From: Pseudomonadota bacterium
GTDB taxonomy: Bacteria; Bdellovibrionota; UBA1018
Reading direction: 5' to 3'
NCBI GenBank assembly: GCA_027485695.1
Contig: JAIXQO010000003.1
Coordinates: 930,932-994,931, forward strand
DNA length: 64,000 bases
Below the pieces are notes generated by a model. The model did not search any database. It worked only from the letters and a program-made list of their open reading frames with translations, and was not told the DNA's origin. This document shows positions 1 through 10,069 of this stretch, one piece after another. The translations under genes and the position numbers were made by a program. Numbering within the stretch: position 1 is the stretch's first letter; each line of letters starts with the position of its first letter.

Positions 1-2127
1 TACCAGTACGTTTTGGCTATCGACGGTCCAAGAGAAACTGACTGCAGAGCCCGTGTTACCGAGCGTATCGGTTGCGCGAACCTGGAATTGGTGAGCTCCG
101 TCGGCTAGAGCCGATACAGAATACGGCGAAGTGCAAGTCGTGTAGGCGCCGGAATCGAGTTTACACTCGAGGCCTGCGACGGTCGCTCCACCGAAGTCTT
201 GAGCGGAGAAAGTGAATTGCCCGCTACCGAGATAAGTTAGACTTGGTGGATTTCCAGAGAGGGTCGTGGTGGGGCCGGTCGTGTCGATTGTCCAAGCATA
301 CGACTGGGCGGTTCCGATATTGCCGGCGGAATCGAGTGCTCGCGCGGAAAATACATGGCTACCCGATGCAAGCGCGGAGGCGGCGACGGGACTCGTACAG
401 GTGTTAAACGTCGCGCTATCCAGAGCACACTGATAACTGGTTACGGATCCACCGCCCGCATCCGTTGCAGAAAACGCGAAATTTGCAGCGTTCGCTGAGG
501 TGAGCGCAAGTGGCGTGGAGGAGAAACTGGTCGAAGGTGCGGTCAAGTCGATGGTCCAGCTCGCCGTCGTAGCCGCGCCGATGTTTCCACTGACGTCGGT
601 TGCTCGGATCGATGCGGTATGTGCCCCCGCACTGAGTCCGCTCACTGAATAAGGACTCGAGCAAGCAGTGTACGATCCAGAGTCTATTTTACATTCATAG
701 GTTGAAACCGTCCCGCCACCCGGGTCACTTCCGGTGAATACGATTGAAGCGGTGGTTTGCGAAGTGATCGTCGAAGGCGCGCTTGAGATCGCGACGGTGG
801 GAGGGCTCTGGTCCAGGAAAAAAGTGTATTGCCGTGGAGTAGCAGAAATCGCGCCCGAAGCATCGCGCGCCCAAAGGCGCAAGGTGTGGAATCCATCAGT
901 GGCGTCTGAGATCGTGTAACTCAAGGTCTGCGTGCCACTCGTGGAGCAAGACAAAGTAAATTCGGACCCCGGTGGCATGGTTTCGTCGTCGTCGGTGAGC
1001 GCAAGGTCCGAAAAAGTTGAACATTGAGAGAGGCTGCCACCTGTGGTGAGTACGACGGAAACGGTGGGCGATGAAACGATCGTGGCGCCGCCGGCGAGTG
1101 CAATCACGGGAGCAAGCGGCGGGAATGCATTGGCAACAGAGATCGTTTTGGATTGATAGAAATAGGGAACGGTCGTATCGATTCCACCGCTTCCGTTATC
1201 AGAGCCGACGTAGAGCGCGAGGATGTGAGCGCCTTGAGCGTTTTTCCCTGGGAGGTAGTTGAACGTTGAGCTGTTACTGACCGTCACGCCGTCGAGTTTC
1301 CAAAGGTAGCGTATCGTATAGTTCGGGTTCCAGTGGCTAGCGCCGACGAAGAACGATGAGTTCGAGCCTTCGGTCACCGATGCCGATGGCCAGGTAATGG
1401 ATACGATCTGTGGCTCGACTTGTTGAAGGTCCGCAACCGACACGGAGTGACCGAATGCGCCTTCGAACTCGTTTTTGAGCTGAGCATTGGCGTTCAGCGT
1501 GCTGAAGGCGTCGGACATGTTAGCGCTTTTAGAAATGATGCCCGAGAGTGCTCGTAAAAGGTTGTCAATTTCTTGAGGGGTCCGTTCTTTGAGGGAGACT
1601 TTTTGGTTCTGGGTTCCCTGTGTGATGGCTCCGATCAAGGCGTGAGCAGCGGTGATCTCGATGTCGCCCCAGCTCGTGATTGGAGCGCGAACTTCGCCGT
1701 CAGCGCAGCCGGTCGCGCGGAGCAAGTACTGCATTCCGCCTGCTTCGGTATTGAGATTGAGCGTGCCGATGTTGTCGAAACGGAAACGCGCTTGAGCGTC
1801 CAAGATCTTGGTTTCGATGAGCGGCTCATCCGATAGGTTTCCATTTTCGTCGAGCGTATAAAGTCCGACTGTGACCTGGGTGTAGTCGCAAGTCGCCGCG
1901 AACGCAGATTTAGAAATTCCGGGCAGCGCATCCAAACTGTTGTTCCTGGATGCGAATAGACGGGTCAGCGGGAAAATGGTTCCACTGAGTGAACGAGCAT
2001 CGGCAGAGGAGAAGTTGGAATTGATTTTTGGTGAGCAAGCACTCGTGATCAACGCAAATGCGAGCGCGATCGACACGTGTAAACGTGCGACGGAGTTTCG
2101 CAAATGTTGACCAACACTTCGCCCCAT
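1..2127 (-). CDS. Partial lipoprotein with tandem Ig-like/surface repeats; C-terminus runs off the left edge
   Basis: Manual reverse-strand translation is open from ATG at 2127 (upstream GGAGAG) to position 1: MGRSVGQHLRNSVARLHVSIALAFALITSACSPKINSNFSS..., lipobox LITSAC, then repeated (S)YxCxxDSxxxxxCTSPxxxSxLxxGxHxFxxRAxDxxGNxG...WTID units. Missing from the ORF track because the stop codon is outside the window. Confidence 0.85.
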   Translation of the reverse strand, partial: MGRSVGQHLRNSVARLHVSIALAFALITSACSPKINSNFSSADARSLSGTIFPLTRLFASRNNSLDALPGISKSAFAATCDYTQVTVGLYTLDENGNLSDEPLIETKILDAQARFRFDNIGTLNLNTEAGGMQYLLRATGCADGEVRAPITSWGDIEITAAHALIGAITQGTQNQKVSLKERTPQEIDNLLRALSGIISKSANMSDAFSTLNANAQLKNEFEGAFGHSVSVADLQQVEPQIVSITWPSASVTEGSNSSFFVGASHWNPNYTIRYLWKLDGVTVSNSSTFNYLPGKNAQGAHILALYVGSDNGSGGIDTTVPYFYQSKTISVANAFPPLAPVIALAGGATIVSSPTVSVVLTTGGSLSQCSTFSDLALTDDDETMPPGSEFTLSCSTSGTQTLSYTISDATDGFHTLRLWARDASGAISATPRQYTFFLDQSPPTVAISSAPSTITSQTTASIVFTGSDPGGGTVSTYECKIDSGSYTACSSPYSVSGLSAGAHTASIRATDVSGNIGAATTASWTIDLTAPSTSFSSTPLALTSANAANFAFSATDAGGGSVTSYQCALDSATFNTCTSPVAASALASGSHVFSARALDSAGNIGTAQSYAWTIDTTGPTTTLSGNPPSLTYLGSGQFTFSAQDFGGATVAGLECKLDSGAYTTCTSPYSVSALADGAHQFQVRATDTLGNTGSAVSFSWTVDSQNVLV
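24..816 (-). repeat. Tandem ~87-aa (~261 bp) Ig-like protein repeats within the lipoprotein
   Basis: Anchors WTVD/WTID/WTID/FFLDQSPP lie near 30, 293, 554 and 815, i.e. ~261 bp apart, with conserved YxCxxDS and CTSP motifs in each unit. Confidence 0.75.
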
Positions 2128-2323
2128 TTTCTCTCCAGCTGACGTACCGCGGGTGCGTGATTATTCCCGATAAACACTCGGATACCCTCTATTATCGGCT
2201 ATTTGTGATGGAACAAGGAGATGAGGCAGGTATGACCTGGTTGCGTGGCCACGTTAGCGCGTTTGCGTGACTCTGCGGTATCGGTGTCGTTTGCGACCTA
2301 TGCGTTTTTAGGAGGAAGAAGTG

Positions 2324-3100
2324 TTAACGAAACACGATCCAGGCGCAGATCAGCGCGCCCAGGAGTCCGAACATGAGCCGGATTTCCGTGCGACTCAGGA
2401 AAATCTTGAGCCCTTCGGAGACGGTCATATCCCGAGGAATGATGCCGGCCTCGATTTGAGAACGGCGAAGCCTGAGAAAAGTCTCTTCGAATTCTTCTTC
2501 CGCGAATTGGGGAATATGGCTTTCGATCGCGTAGTAGAATTTGCGCGAAGTCGCGAGCGCGCGTGCGCAAGTCGGACATGCGGTGAGGTGATTTTGAATA
2601 TAGGTGAGCTCCAGTTGCTTCATCTCATCATCCAGCAGTTTCTGCGTCCAAGGATGATCGACGAAAAACTCGGGGCAGGCGTGCCCGTCTTTGCGCGTAC
2701 CGGCGGGGTGCGGAATCTGAGCGCGAATCTCAGGCTGCGAGGCCAGCTTCATGCGTGAATGCCAAGCTAGTTTTTCGATTTCTTCGCTAGAAATACCGAG
2801 AATCTCCGCGAGGACTTTATAAGAGACGCGACCAGAATGCAGAGCGGTGATGGTAAATCTTTCGAACGAAGTCAGTCGATAAAAAGGCTGATGCACGCCA
2901 CTCGAGATCGCGGAGACGCCTTCGCGCTCTGCGCGGTCCAGGAGTAGGCGGGCGGCGCGAATGAATGATTTCGGGTCCTCCAAGGAAATGCGGGTCGAAA
3001 GCGCGGCTGCGGTCTCGATCGAGCGAGTGCGCGCTTGCTCGGGGTTCGAGTAAAGCGCCTGACCGAAGTGAGATAGGATCTTGAAATCGTCGCTCGTCAT
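2324..3100 (-). CDS. Sigma-region-4-like HTH plus zinc-finger (anti-sigma-like) plus C-terminal TM protein
   Basis: 258 aa: FERFTITALHSGRVSYKVLAEILGISSEEIEKLAWHSRMKLA (sigma-4-like HTH); HLTACPTCARAL (HxxxCxxC, zf-HC2-like); C-terminal hydrophobic LMFGLLGALICAWIVF. Confidence 0.55.
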   Translation of the reverse strand: MTSDDFKILSHFGQALYSNPEQARTRSIETAAALSTRISLEDPKSFIRAARLLLDRAEREGVSAISSGVHQPFYRLTSFERFTITALHSGRVSYKVLAEILGISSEEIEKLAWHSRMKLASQPEIRAQIPHPAGTRKDGHACPEFFVDHPWTQKLLDDEMKQLELTYIQNHLTACPTCARALATSRKFYYAIESHIPQFAEEEFEETFLRLRRSQIEAGIIPRDMTVSEGLKIFLSRTEIRLMFGLLGALICAWIVFR

Positions 3101-3259
3101 CCAGCCCTTAGTTTAACGATAAAATGAGGCTACTGACAAACGTCAAAGTATTTACGGCACAATTGAAGCCAGGGGTGCGTTAGGCACTCGAGCCCATCCA
3201 ATTGAAGGCTCGAGCCCGAGATTCTTTTGATGGAATCAAATCTAAGCTACGATTCGTCT

Positions 3260-4273
3260 ATGCGAGCTTTGAAGTGCTTATTGATTGGGATGTTACTCTT
3301 TAATTACGGTTGGGGATCAGATATATCTCTCGGTGATCCGTATTGCGAAGCAGGCGGTCGTGGGCAATTTATTGTTGCAGAAGTTACAGGTAAGAATAAC
3401 CAGGTTAAAGAAGAGCTCGTTGGAATATTTAGTCCGCACCTCGTTGCTAATAAACGTTCTGATTGGAAGTCCGGTGCTGGACTTGAGTTCAAAATACAGA
3501 CTGGTCCGTCTCATAGCCGTACGCTGGTAATTCCTTATCGACAGATTTCCAGTGAAAAAGATTTTGACCTTATTTTAAAAGACTCCGAGTCACTGATATC
3601 GGTTGGTTGGAGGTTCGGAAATGCGTTTAAACAGACGGGCTCGCCATCTTTAGAAGCTCAAGTTTTCTTTAAAAACTTTGAATTGGCTGAAGTGAAAAGC
3701 ATTCGTTTTCGAAACAAGTACGACTCCAAAGAACTTGCCAGGGTATCTCGTGAATATTTTGGTGTAATTCCCGATGTAGATAAAGATAGATATCATCTCT
3801 ATTCATTTCCGCTGATTTGGGGAAGTGGCGAAGGGGATGATCCATCGGTCGTGATCAAGATTCCTCCCAAGTGGACTCGTCGCGGCGCAGAGCTTTTTTC
3901 GAAGACGATCGAACAGAGCCTAGAGGGGTTGCATATTGCCGGTGCATTCACTCAGGAGGTTTTAAAAGAAGCCAAGTATTTGCCTAATATTAAAGAGTCG
4001 CAAGAGCTTGTAGACTTGTTTCGCAAGTTGATGAAGCTAGAAGTAGATTGTCCGCAGGGAAGTTTCTGCAACCTAAGAAAAGTCTCCCAAGAAAGTCAGA
4101 ATAAATTTAAAGAAGAAATGTCTGGCACAATTGTTCGCTTGCGAAGCTTTTATGAGAGTAGCTTTGAACCTCACCGAGTTTTATATTACTGTCGTTCCAC
4201 CTATGCGTTTTCCCCGCAACTCATCGAGCACCTGAAGCGCAATGAAGCGAAAGATCGAGCGCAAAAAAAGTAA
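3260..4273 (+). CDS. Exported hypothetical protein
   Basis: ORF 3227-4273; likely start at 3260 (MRALKCLLIGMLLFNYGWGS), signal-peptide-like N-terminus. No family recognised. Confidence 0.65.
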   Translation: MRALKCLLIGMLLFNYGWGSDISLGDPYCEAGGRGQFIVAEVTGKNNQVKEELVGIFSPHLVANKRSDWKSGAGLEFKIQTGPSHSRTLVIPYRQISSEKDFDLILKDSESLISVGWRFGNAFKQTGSPSLEAQVFFKNFELAEVKSIRFRNKYDSKELARVSREYFGVIPDVDKDRYHLYSFPLIWGSGEGDDPSVVIKIPPKWTRRGAELFSKTIEQSLEGLHIAGAFTQEVLKEAKYLPNIKESQELVDLFRKLMKLEVDCPQGSFCNLRKVSQESQNKFKEEMSGTIVRLRSFYESSFEPHRVLYYCRSTYAFSPQLIEHLKRNEAKDRAQKK

Positions 4274-4366
4274 CTACTCGTCGGATCTACTCGATGTTTG
4301 CTTAGGTTTTGGTGAACGAATTTAAGATCTAATTTTCTGACTGATCGTGATCAGAACTGAACTGCT

Positions 4367-5329
4367 TCAGTAATTCCGTTCCGGCGGCAAGTACCTGAGC
4401 CCCGAACTCGTATCGATCGCGAGACTGAACGTCCATCCCATGTGAATCAGCCCGTCGGGTCCGATGAGATCTCGGGGGGGATTGGGGAACCGTGGAATAC
4501 GTTTCCAAGCCTGATCAATTGCATCGTCCACACCGCGAACCCCCGAGGACTGCATGATACGAGTCTCGACGTAGTTTCCATCCGGATCGAGGATCACTTC
4601 GGCACGCGTTTGATATTCACCCGGGGCCAGGCGGGCGTTCATCGCGGCAGATCGGACCTTGCTCTGCCAGAGGGGCGCGAGTGTTTCGTAGATCCGCGCG
4701 TAAAAAGAGTAGTACTTGCTCTCCTGCGTATTGAGGATGTTCTGATCGCCTTCGGCTAAATCCTTGTCCAAGATGTTTTGCGCGCGCCCGTCTTCGCCAC
4801 CTTGGCCCACGGCCTGATCCGACGGATCATTCTGATTCTCGCGCTCACGGCGGCGTAGCTGCCCAGGTCCCGGAATCCGAAGATTGCTCAAATTTGAGAG
4901 CGGAATTTGTTTTGGAACAGGAGGGGCAGCGGGCTTCGCCCCCGCTGGTCGAGCATCACCTGGTTTTGGGAGAACGTCGGTCACCCGCGCTCGAGTTTCT
5001 TTTTCGACCCGGCGATTACGATCGCTTTCGTAACGAGCGTCTTCGGGGGCGGGGGCGTTCGGGTCTTTGGGTTTTGAATCGGTGTTCAGAAGTAGCGCCC
5101 GTTGTTTCCACTGCTGGCGAATGGCCTCGAGTTGGGCGGGATTGACTTCATTGAGTTCGACCCGAGGGCGAACCGTCTCGGGCAAGGTAAATGGTTTAAA
5201 GATCAGAATAAGTGCATGGATCGCGAGCGCGACGAGTGCGATCCAAAACCAACGACGAAATCCAGGAGATTGGAATGAAGGATCCGTCTCGAGAGATGAA
5301 ATCGTGATGTGGGGTCGGATGGCCGTCAT
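4367..5329 (-). CDS. TonB/TolA-like energy transducer family protein
   Basis: 320 aa: single N-terminal TM, charged/Pro-rich middle, C-terminal domain YYSFYARIYETLAPLWQSKVR...AEVILDPDGNYVETRIMQSSGVRGVDDAIDQAWKRIPRFPNPP. Confidence 0.75.
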   Translation of the reverse strand: MTAIRPHITISSLETDPSFQSPGFRRWFWIALVALAIHALILIFKPFTLPETVRPRVELNEVNPAQLEAIRQQWKQRALLLNTDSKPKDPNAPAPEDARYESDRNRRVEKETRARVTDVLPKPGDARPAGAKPAAPPVPKQIPLSNLSNLRIPGPGQLRRRERENQNDPSDQAVGQGGEDGRAQNILDKDLAEGDQNILNTQESKYYSFYARIYETLAPLWQSKVRSAAMNARLAPGEYQTRAEVILDPDGNYVETRIMQSSGVRGVDDAIDQAWKRIPRFPNPPRDLIGPDGLIHMGWTFSLAIDTSSGLRYLPPERNY

Positions 5330-5395
5330 CTGTTCTCATCAGTTTTAGCGGGGTGGCGGAGTTGAGCAAATAGAAATCGCAGTGATCACGGGGGA

Positions 5396-6931
5396 TTAAG
5401 CGATTTTTTTGCCGCGCTTGGACGTCGAACGTTTCGTATCCCGTTTTTCCCGAGTAACTGTACCGACGACGGCTAGGGCCTCTTCCTCTTCGCTGAGCGG
5501 AGTGGCGGGTTCAGCATTCGCCTCGTTCGGGTCGGCACTTGAGAAATCAGCATCCCCATTGGCTGATTCGCGGTCCTGCTGTGCATGGAAACTGGAGAGC
5601 AGGGTCTTGAGCTTGTGGATCCAGCCTTTTTGAGTGGCGGAGAGGTCGCGAATCTCGCGAATAATACGGTTTGCTTCGCGGACTTCGTCGGGCGAAGTGC
5701 CACGGACGAGCGCGAGTTGATCGTGCAAGAGTTTGAGTTTTGTCCGGGACTCGTGCAAGCGCTTCATGAATAGGTGGATGATCTGATCACTGTCCAGGCC
5801 GTTCGGATAGACAAACACGGTTTCTTGGGAAACCCCCTTGGAGGAGATGTGTTTGATTTTCTCGTCGCGGTCGTAAATCTGTTTCTTGAGTTCTTCGATC
5901 TTATCGACAGCGTTTCCAATCAGTGCGTGGTGCGTGACGAGAGGGCGATGGTAGAGCTCCATCGTAGCCTCGGACTCGTAGTTGCGCTCCAGGCGAGTGG
6001 CAGAGGTGAGCGGTTCGATCCAAATGGTTTTCAAGATATCCATCGCGCGGTCGGAGGGGGCGGTGGGAGTCAGCATGCAAGTGATTTCCATCTCGGACGT
6101 CTCGGGGTCGACGTGAACACGTAGAATATCCGAGAAATGGAACAGCACCTGACCCGCGTGAGACGGTGCCATCGCTCCGGGCCAAAATTGGTGAAGGACG
6201 TCTTTGACCTTCCAGCCGGGTTCCGAGTAGCAAAGGCGAAAAAACAAAGCCTTGGAGTCGGCCGCAAATTCGAAATAAGCGCGGTTCGTGCGTTCATCGT
6301 TGGATTTTAGGTGATCGCGCTTACCGGGGCCGTGATCGAAAATCATGCTCCAGAGTGCGGAGAGTAAAATACGAATCGAGTTCGAGCGCTTGACCCAGTT
6401 CGTGTTGGCGACTTCGGGTAGGCTCAAAAGCGTATCGACGCGAAATCCGATGCCGACTTGTGCAGTCCAGGTTTCGTAGTGAACGAGCGTCGATGGGAGC
6501 GCAAGCGGCTTGATGCCCCAGCGAGTAGCATCCCTGAGAAAAAGTTTGAGTAGATCGGCCGACTCGTGGCTCGAGAGTCGATTCAGATCGATGAAGATCG
6601 CGCGAAAGTGATAGTCCTCTTCGAGGATTTCATTGGGCGACACGTCTTCTGCGAAGTAGCCGATCAGTGTCGGACCGGAAACGCGCGTAAGACCGAAATG
6701 CGCTTCGATGCGTTGTAAATGGAGGTATTGATGCCAGGGCACGAGGAGCAGGTCTAGGTGCTCGTTCGTGACTCGTTTCAGAAGGTCGTCTTCCGTCAGA
6801 TTGCCTGGGAAAAACCGCACATCCGCGATTTCACGGAGCATGTTCACGGCACGTAACGCGATCTGAGTCCGCTCTCGCGAGAGGCTCGGGTCAGTCACGA
6901 ATCCGATCGTATAGGGTTTCAGGCCCTGCAT
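5396..6931 (-). CDS. Hypothetical protein
   Basis: Long ORF (listed 5396-7003); likely start MQGLKPYTIGFVTD at 6931 preceded by GGAAG. Confidence 0.65.
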   Translation of the reverse strand: MQGLKPYTIGFVTDPSLSRERTQIALRAVNMLREIADVRFFPGNLTEDDLLKRVTNEHLDLLLVPWHQYLHLQRIEAHFGLTRVSGPTLIGYFAEDVSPNEILEEDYHFRAIFIDLNRLSSHESADLLKLFLRDATRWGIKPLALPSTLVHYETWTAQVGIGFRVDTLLSLPEVANTNWVKRSNSIRILLSALWSMIFDHGPGKRDHLKSNDERTNRAYFEFAADSKALFFRLCYSEPGWKVKDVLHQFWPGAMAPSHAGQVLFHFSDILRVHVDPETSEMEITCMLTPTAPSDRAMDILKTIWIEPLTSATRLERNYESEATMELYHRPLVTHHALIGNAVDKIEELKKQIYDRDEKIKHISSKGVSQETVFVYPNGLDSDQIIHLFMKRLHESRTKLKLLHDQLALVRGTSPDEVREANRIIREIRDLSATQKGWIHKLKTLLSSFHAQQDRESANGDADFSSADPNEANAEPATPLSEEEEALAVVGTVTREKRDTKRSTSKRGKKIA

Positions 6932-7053
6932 GGGGGTTCTTCCTTCACATTTTCTATTCGGAGTAATTCCAGGTCGGATTGATTTTATTTTTCGAGGCGT
7001 CAAGGGGTTGGCGCTTCGTTCGCCCGAATCGAGTGGGATCCGGCCATCATTCT

Positions 7054-7803
7054 ATGGCATCTTGGATCTTGAACGTGGCTCAGTTACGAATCAGAACCTT
7101 TTATACGCGATTAACAAGTTTTCTCGTCTGCTGGATGCTCATGACGATGATGAGTCTATTTGCAGAGGGGAGTACCAGTTGCGAAAATGTCATTCGAAAC
7201 TATTCAAGCCTCTTGGTTTCGGATCCTCCGATTCGGCGATCGTTGACCGTAGATCAGAACAGTTTTTTGAAATCCAGGGGCATTGACCCTACCGAATATC
7301 ATTTGGTGAATGAAGGATCCGAAGGTTTGATTCTATTGAGCTTGGATGGATCACAGGTCACCAAAGTATTTAAATCGCAGCAGTTATTTCATGATTGGAA
7401 AAAGCTACATGAAACCCTGTCCGGAATTTTCGAAGAAGCGGGTTTTAAATGTATTCAGCCGAGTCTGATTGATTCTCAGAATTTTATTGTCGTTCGGCCA
7501 TGGGTTAGTGGAGTCAGTGTAGAAGAAATGAGTACCGAATTCCTCCATAAAGATCGCGAATTGTGGAACGAGCTTTTCCTCACTCATGAAAAAAAGTTTC
7601 AAGCGCTGAAAGCAAGAATCCAGTCCAGCGGCTTAATTTTTCACGATGATTCGTATGGAGGTAGTCGAGGCTACTTTCACATCTTACATGGTTCATTCGA
7701 AATCGAAGGACATTCGTACTGGATTCACCTACATGGCGAGAATGTCATGCTGTCCGTGGATGCTAAGAATTCCATCAGTTGGACGATCATAGATATCTTC
7801 TAA
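7054..7803 (+). CDS. Exported protein with degenerate protein-kinase-like motifs
   Basis: Likely start MASWILNVAQLRIRTFYTRLTSFLVCWMLMTMMSLFAEG (signal/TM). Kinase-like string: NEGSEGLILLSLDGSQVTKVFK, hinge-like NFIVVRPWVSG, loop-like WIHLHGENVMLS, DFG-like IIDIF at the C-terminus. Confidence 0.5.
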   Translation: MASWILNVAQLRIRTFYTRLTSFLVCWMLMTMMSLFAEGSTSCENVIRNYSSLLVSDPPIRRSLTVDQNSFLKSRGIDPTEYHLVNEGSEGLILLSLDGSQVTKVFKSQQLFHDWKKLHETLSGIFEEAGFKCIQPSLIDSQNFIVVRPWVSGVSVEEMSTEFLHKDRELWNELFLTHEKKFQALKARIQSSGLIFHDDSYGGSRGYFHILHGSFEIEGHSYWIHLHGENVMLSVDAKNSISWTIIDIF

Positions 7804-8122
7804 CCCTGAGTGGGTAGTTGAACCCGTCATTCTGGAGCGCTAGAAATTTGAGGTCAGACTTAAAACGTTCTGATTCAACCTAGAAGCGTCTCAGGTAGCT
7901 CGTGGCTGAGCGCTGATAACCGAAGATGGAATTTGGTTGAAAGACTAATTTCATGATGGGGATGTTTCATTTTTTCAAATTCTAAAAAAATGAAACACAA
8001 ATCTACTTAAATACATTTTGTTTGTGTACAAAATAAGCAGTGCCGTTATAACTAGCGCATGAATTATCATAGAGTCTTGCCGGACCATTCGGAGAGACCT
8101 GGACGACTTTTGGAGGTCTTAT

Positions 8123-8629
8123 ATGAGAATGTCACCTAGTTTTGGAATCGCACTTTGGGCTCTTGCTGTCCTAATGAACACAAGCTTCGCCGAGAATTCG
8201 TCGAACGCCTGTGCCGCACTCAAAACCCAACACACTGTTCTGCAGCTGAGAGTTTCCAATGGTTTTGGCGGATCAAAAAAGTTACCTTTCGAAATTGTAT
8301 TAAATAATAAAAATGGAAACGTACAAGTATTTGATCATGGGTATTTGAATAATCGCGGTGGCATGAGCCATTTTCGCCTAGAAGAGCGTGCAGTCGCTTT
8401 CACATATAATGCTGCTGTTTTTGGGTTATATCCCGCAGGTGGTGGTATTTATAATTGCGACGCATCAAATGAAACTTGCCTGAATTTTGTTCAATTCGTC
8501 ACAAATCAGCTCAATTCAGCTCGCTCGGATCGGGTCTCGAAAAATAAACCTGCCATCGATGAACAAGAGAAACGTGCGATCGATTGCGCCAGTGATCGAT
8601 TGTCTCAGTTCGCTCGGTCTATTCGGTAG
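8123..8629 (+). CDS. Exported hypothetical protein
   Basis: 168 aa with signal peptide MRMSPSFGIALWALAVLMNTSFAEN. Confidence 0.65.
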   Translation: MRMSPSFGIALWALAVLMNTSFAENSSNACAALKTQHTVLQLRVSNGFGGSKKLPFEIVLNNKNGNVQVFDHGYLNNRGGMSHFRLEERAVAFTYNAAVFGLYPAGGGIYNCDASNETCLNFVQFVTNQLNSARSDRVSKNKPAIDEQEKRAIDCASDRLSQFARSIR

Positions 8630-8701
8630 TATATGCGATTAGCATCGTAATCTTGTGTGCGTCCGAAGGCTTGGTATTAGACTTGCTGAGTTTAATATAA
8701 A

Positions 8702-10054
8702 GTGATGAGGACGAATATGAAACGGTTTGAGATGTCTATCGTATTGACAGTTGGCTTGGCGGCTTTGGGGCTGGGATGCTCACGTCACGGTTTACCTGAA
8801 ACCAAAAAGAAAGAATTGGAGTCGCTCAAAAACGAAATCGTGAGCGATTTGCCGCCGCCCTCGGGCCAGATCACGGGAGACCTGATCGATCAGAGGATCA
8901 AGCTTGGTAAAAAACGTGAAGCCGCCGCGCTGCTGACCCGAATGGGTGAGTTGCTCTTAGTGCCTAAAACGTTTGGTTATGCGCTCCCCAAGTTCGAGCA
9001 GGCATTGACTTTGGATCCGACCAGCGGTCGCGCACAATTTTATGTAGCGGTTTTAAAGCCTTTGGCGAGCTACCAAGGGATTCTTTCGCGGTCCATGAAA
9101 CTGGGCGATGCGGAACACCAGAAAAAAATGCGCGAACGGATGCGCCGTCTGACCGAAGGTTCGCATAAGAACTATGCGGAGTATTGGCAATATCGACCGA
9201 AGGGAACCGCGCTTTTTGCGAATTTCAAGGAAGCGCAAGACTTCATTGAAATAGACGCCATTCCGGCCCTGAAAAAATCTACCGACGCCCTTGATGCCCT
9301 GAAGAATACGGCGGTCGAACTCAATATTCCACTCGACGCCTGGAAGAATTCAGCGTCGAATTTCTCGCCGTGTGAGAGCGATGGCAAACAGTGGAAATGT
9401 TCCGATGCCATGTTCCGGAATTTACGAATTCAGTTAGATTCCGTGGATCGCACGCTGGCGCATTCTGCGCTGAGTACTCTCTTGAACGCGCACCGGATGT
9501 CCGTTGCTTATTCGCTCGAACAGGTGGAGCAGACCTTTCCGGAACTGAGAGCCAAGAAAAATATCGGTCCATCGATCGCGAAGGTCGAGCCGCTCTTGAA
9601 ACTTCGTCCGCACCACGAGCTTGCGACCATTCGAAGCGAATTATCGACCGTTCTGAAGCAGGCCTACGATACGGTCGCGCTACAAGACGCGATCTGTAAC
9701 AACTCCGATCGCAAGAGGTCGGAGGTATTCCTCGCGAGCCTCTGCGAAAAAGATGGAGCCCTCGACAATGCACTCGCAATCGTCCGTTCTCTCGAAGGGG
9801 TACAGGACCTTCAGTACGGTCTGGACGAAGAGGGTAAACCGCTCTTGGTCGAAGCTGACCTCGGACAACCGTTCTTGAAACCGTTGCCGGATCTCAAAAT
9901 ATTCGCACGAGACGAGCATGCCGATCCTACCTATGGCGGAGTTTTTCCCAACATGGACGCGAGCGAAAAAAATCGACTGATTCGAGAAGGCAAACACCAG
10001 CTTGAACCCGATCTGAAATGGAGCATCCTGCTTCGTCGGACGATGAGCCAGTAA
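8702..10054 (+). CDS. Lipoprotein, hypothetical
   Basis: 450 aa; GTG start; signal with lipobox ALGLGCSRHG. Confidence 0.75.
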   Translation: MMRTNMKRFEMSIVLTVGLAALGLGCSRHGLPETKKKELESLKNEIVSDLPPPSGQITGDLIDQRIKLGKKREAAALLTRMGELLLVPKTFGYALPKFEQALTLDPTSGRAQFYVAVLKPLASYQGILSRSMKLGDAEHQKKMRERMRRLTEGSHKNYAEYWQYRPKGTALFANFKEAQDFIEIDAIPALKKSTDALDALKNTAVELNIPLDAWKNSASNFSPCESDGKQWKCSDAMFRNLRIQLDSVDRTLAHSALSTLLNAHRMSVAYSLEQVEQTFPELRAKKNIGPSIAKVEPLLKLRPHHELATIRSELSTVLKQAYDTVALQDAICNNSDRKRSEVFLASLCEKDGALDNALAIVRSLEGVQDLQYGLDEEGKPLLVEADLGQPFLKPLPDLKIFARDEHADPTYGGVFPNMDASEKNRLIREGKHQLEPDLKWSILLRRTMSQ

Positions 10055-10069
10055 CGGCGGAAAAACCCC

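Noticed and set aside
8014-8033. attttgt-ttgtgt-acaaaat palindrome-like sequence
   Set aside because: Single copy, short AT-rich arms; expected by chance in AT-rich DNA.
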